Assembly: GCA_029582155.1 (NCBI GenBank)
Contig: CM055899.1
Location: 72,531,719 to 72,595,718, forward strand
Direction: 5' to 3'
Source: Panopea generosa
Lineage: Eukaryota > Mollusca > Bivalvia > Adapedonta > Hiatellidae
Length of the DNA stretch: 64,000 nt
The notes under the pieces: generated by a model
The model's input: only the letters and a program-made list of their open reading frames with translations
What the model was told of the DNA's origin: nothing
Database searches by the model: none
Shown: positions 63,423 to 64,000 of the stretch, one piece after another
How the letters are laid out: each line of letters begins with the position of its first letter
How positions within the stretch are numbered: position 1 is the first letter of the stretch
Program-made: the position numbers and the translations under genes

Positions 63423-63640
63423 AATAAGTGATATCACTCATTCGAATAGGTGAGATCACTCATTCAAATAGGTGATATCACTCATTCGAATTTAAGTGAT
63501 ATCACTCATTCGTAACTCATTCATTTCGAATAGGTGAATGAGTGATTTCACCTGTTCGATTCGAAACAAATGAGTGATATCACTTATTCGAATGAGTGAT
63601 ATCACCTATTCAAATGAGTGATATCACCTATTCGAAATGA
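63423..63640. repeat. Inverted array of 22-bp palindromic units
   Basis: Four units of the type GGTGATATCACTCATTCG run forward (63,423-63,530) and about four inverted units (AATGAGTGATATCACCTATT type) run to 63,640. Each unit holds the perfect palindrome GTGATATCAC. The whole is an imperfect palindrome of about 218 bp centred near 63,531. Confidence 0.85.
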
Positions 63641-63644
63641 ATTT

Positions 63645-64000
63645 AGACAATGATTTCTCCCAAGGATGTTAATATATTTAATAAAATATAGATGTAGATC
63701 TATAACGAGAATAAAATGGAAATATCAAATATATTGTGTAAAAAAAATATTGTGTTATAAAATTAAAATTATTGTGAATGTAGAATATTTATTGGCTTAT
63801 TCTTTAATCATTTTACAAGACCATTTATTTTGGCAGCTGAGAGTCCTCTTCTGTCAGCTGCAATCAAACAAGATAGCCGGTTCAATGCAAGGCATGATAA
63901 ACACAGCCGTCACTGCCGATATTGAAATTGCAGGTTCAGAGTCGACAAGGAGCTTGTTGATAGGCCTATTGACAATTTATATAGGTCAACTATCAATACT
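63645..64000. other. No gene seen
   Basis: AT-rich to about 63,820, then more balanced sequence to the window end. No ORF or repeat recognised. Confidence 0.4.

Overview
This is a eukaryotic, AT-rich, gene-poor window, most likely from a mollusc and probably a bivalve (inference). The basis is several tRNA-headed SINE families, GAGGCCC/GGGCCT hairpin-ended repeats, a tandem-core element ending in a degenerate GACA/GACC tract, and abundant microsatellites. I found no bacterial gene layout and no complete protein-coding gene that I can defend. The only protein-coding homology I can name is a decayed LINE reverse transcriptase at about 58,965-61,075. One unrecognised ORF at 1,719-2,153 might be an exon.

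Layout. 1-15,900: dispersed repeats. These include three tRNA-like SINE heads spaced about 245 bp apart, a 391-bp hairpin-ended element, other SINEs, a 1.46-kb element with inverted repeats of about 180 bp (3,834-5,292), microsatellites, and a 1.4-kb minisatellite with a period of about 35 bp (8,149-9,547). 15,958-47,946: a 32-kb satellite of a 54-bp monomer, half of the window. It has a frame-shifting 61-bp variant, blocks of several monomers, a 2,264-bp tandem duplication and a roughly 7.6-kb near-identical duplication. 47,950-53,540: AT-rich DNA with a 39-bp minisatellite and copies of a palindromic inverted-repeat motif. 53,759-55,570: an element with a 147-bp tandem core organised as a four-monomer higher-order repeat. 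55,955-58,880: more hairpin-ended repeats and SINEs. 58,965-61,075: the LINE relic, interrupted by a piggyBac-like MITE and by a 1.42-kb terminal-inverted-repeat element. 61,070-64,000: SINE fragments, a 206-bp inverted-repeat MITE, and a 22-bp palindromic repeat cluster that can fold as a large cruciform.

The main object of interest is the 54-bp satellite. 54 is a multiple of 3, so each monomer is open in several frames on both strands, and this explains the many apparent 18-residue-repeat proteins. The evidence favours non-coding satellite DNA: the recurrent variants sit at CpG sites and change amino acids freely, and a 7-bp insertion breaks the frame every few monomers. The junction spacings that I measured follow 54n+61 bp. 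The nested duplications are so similar that they are either very recent or partly assembly artefacts. No cooperating gene system can be claimed from this window.
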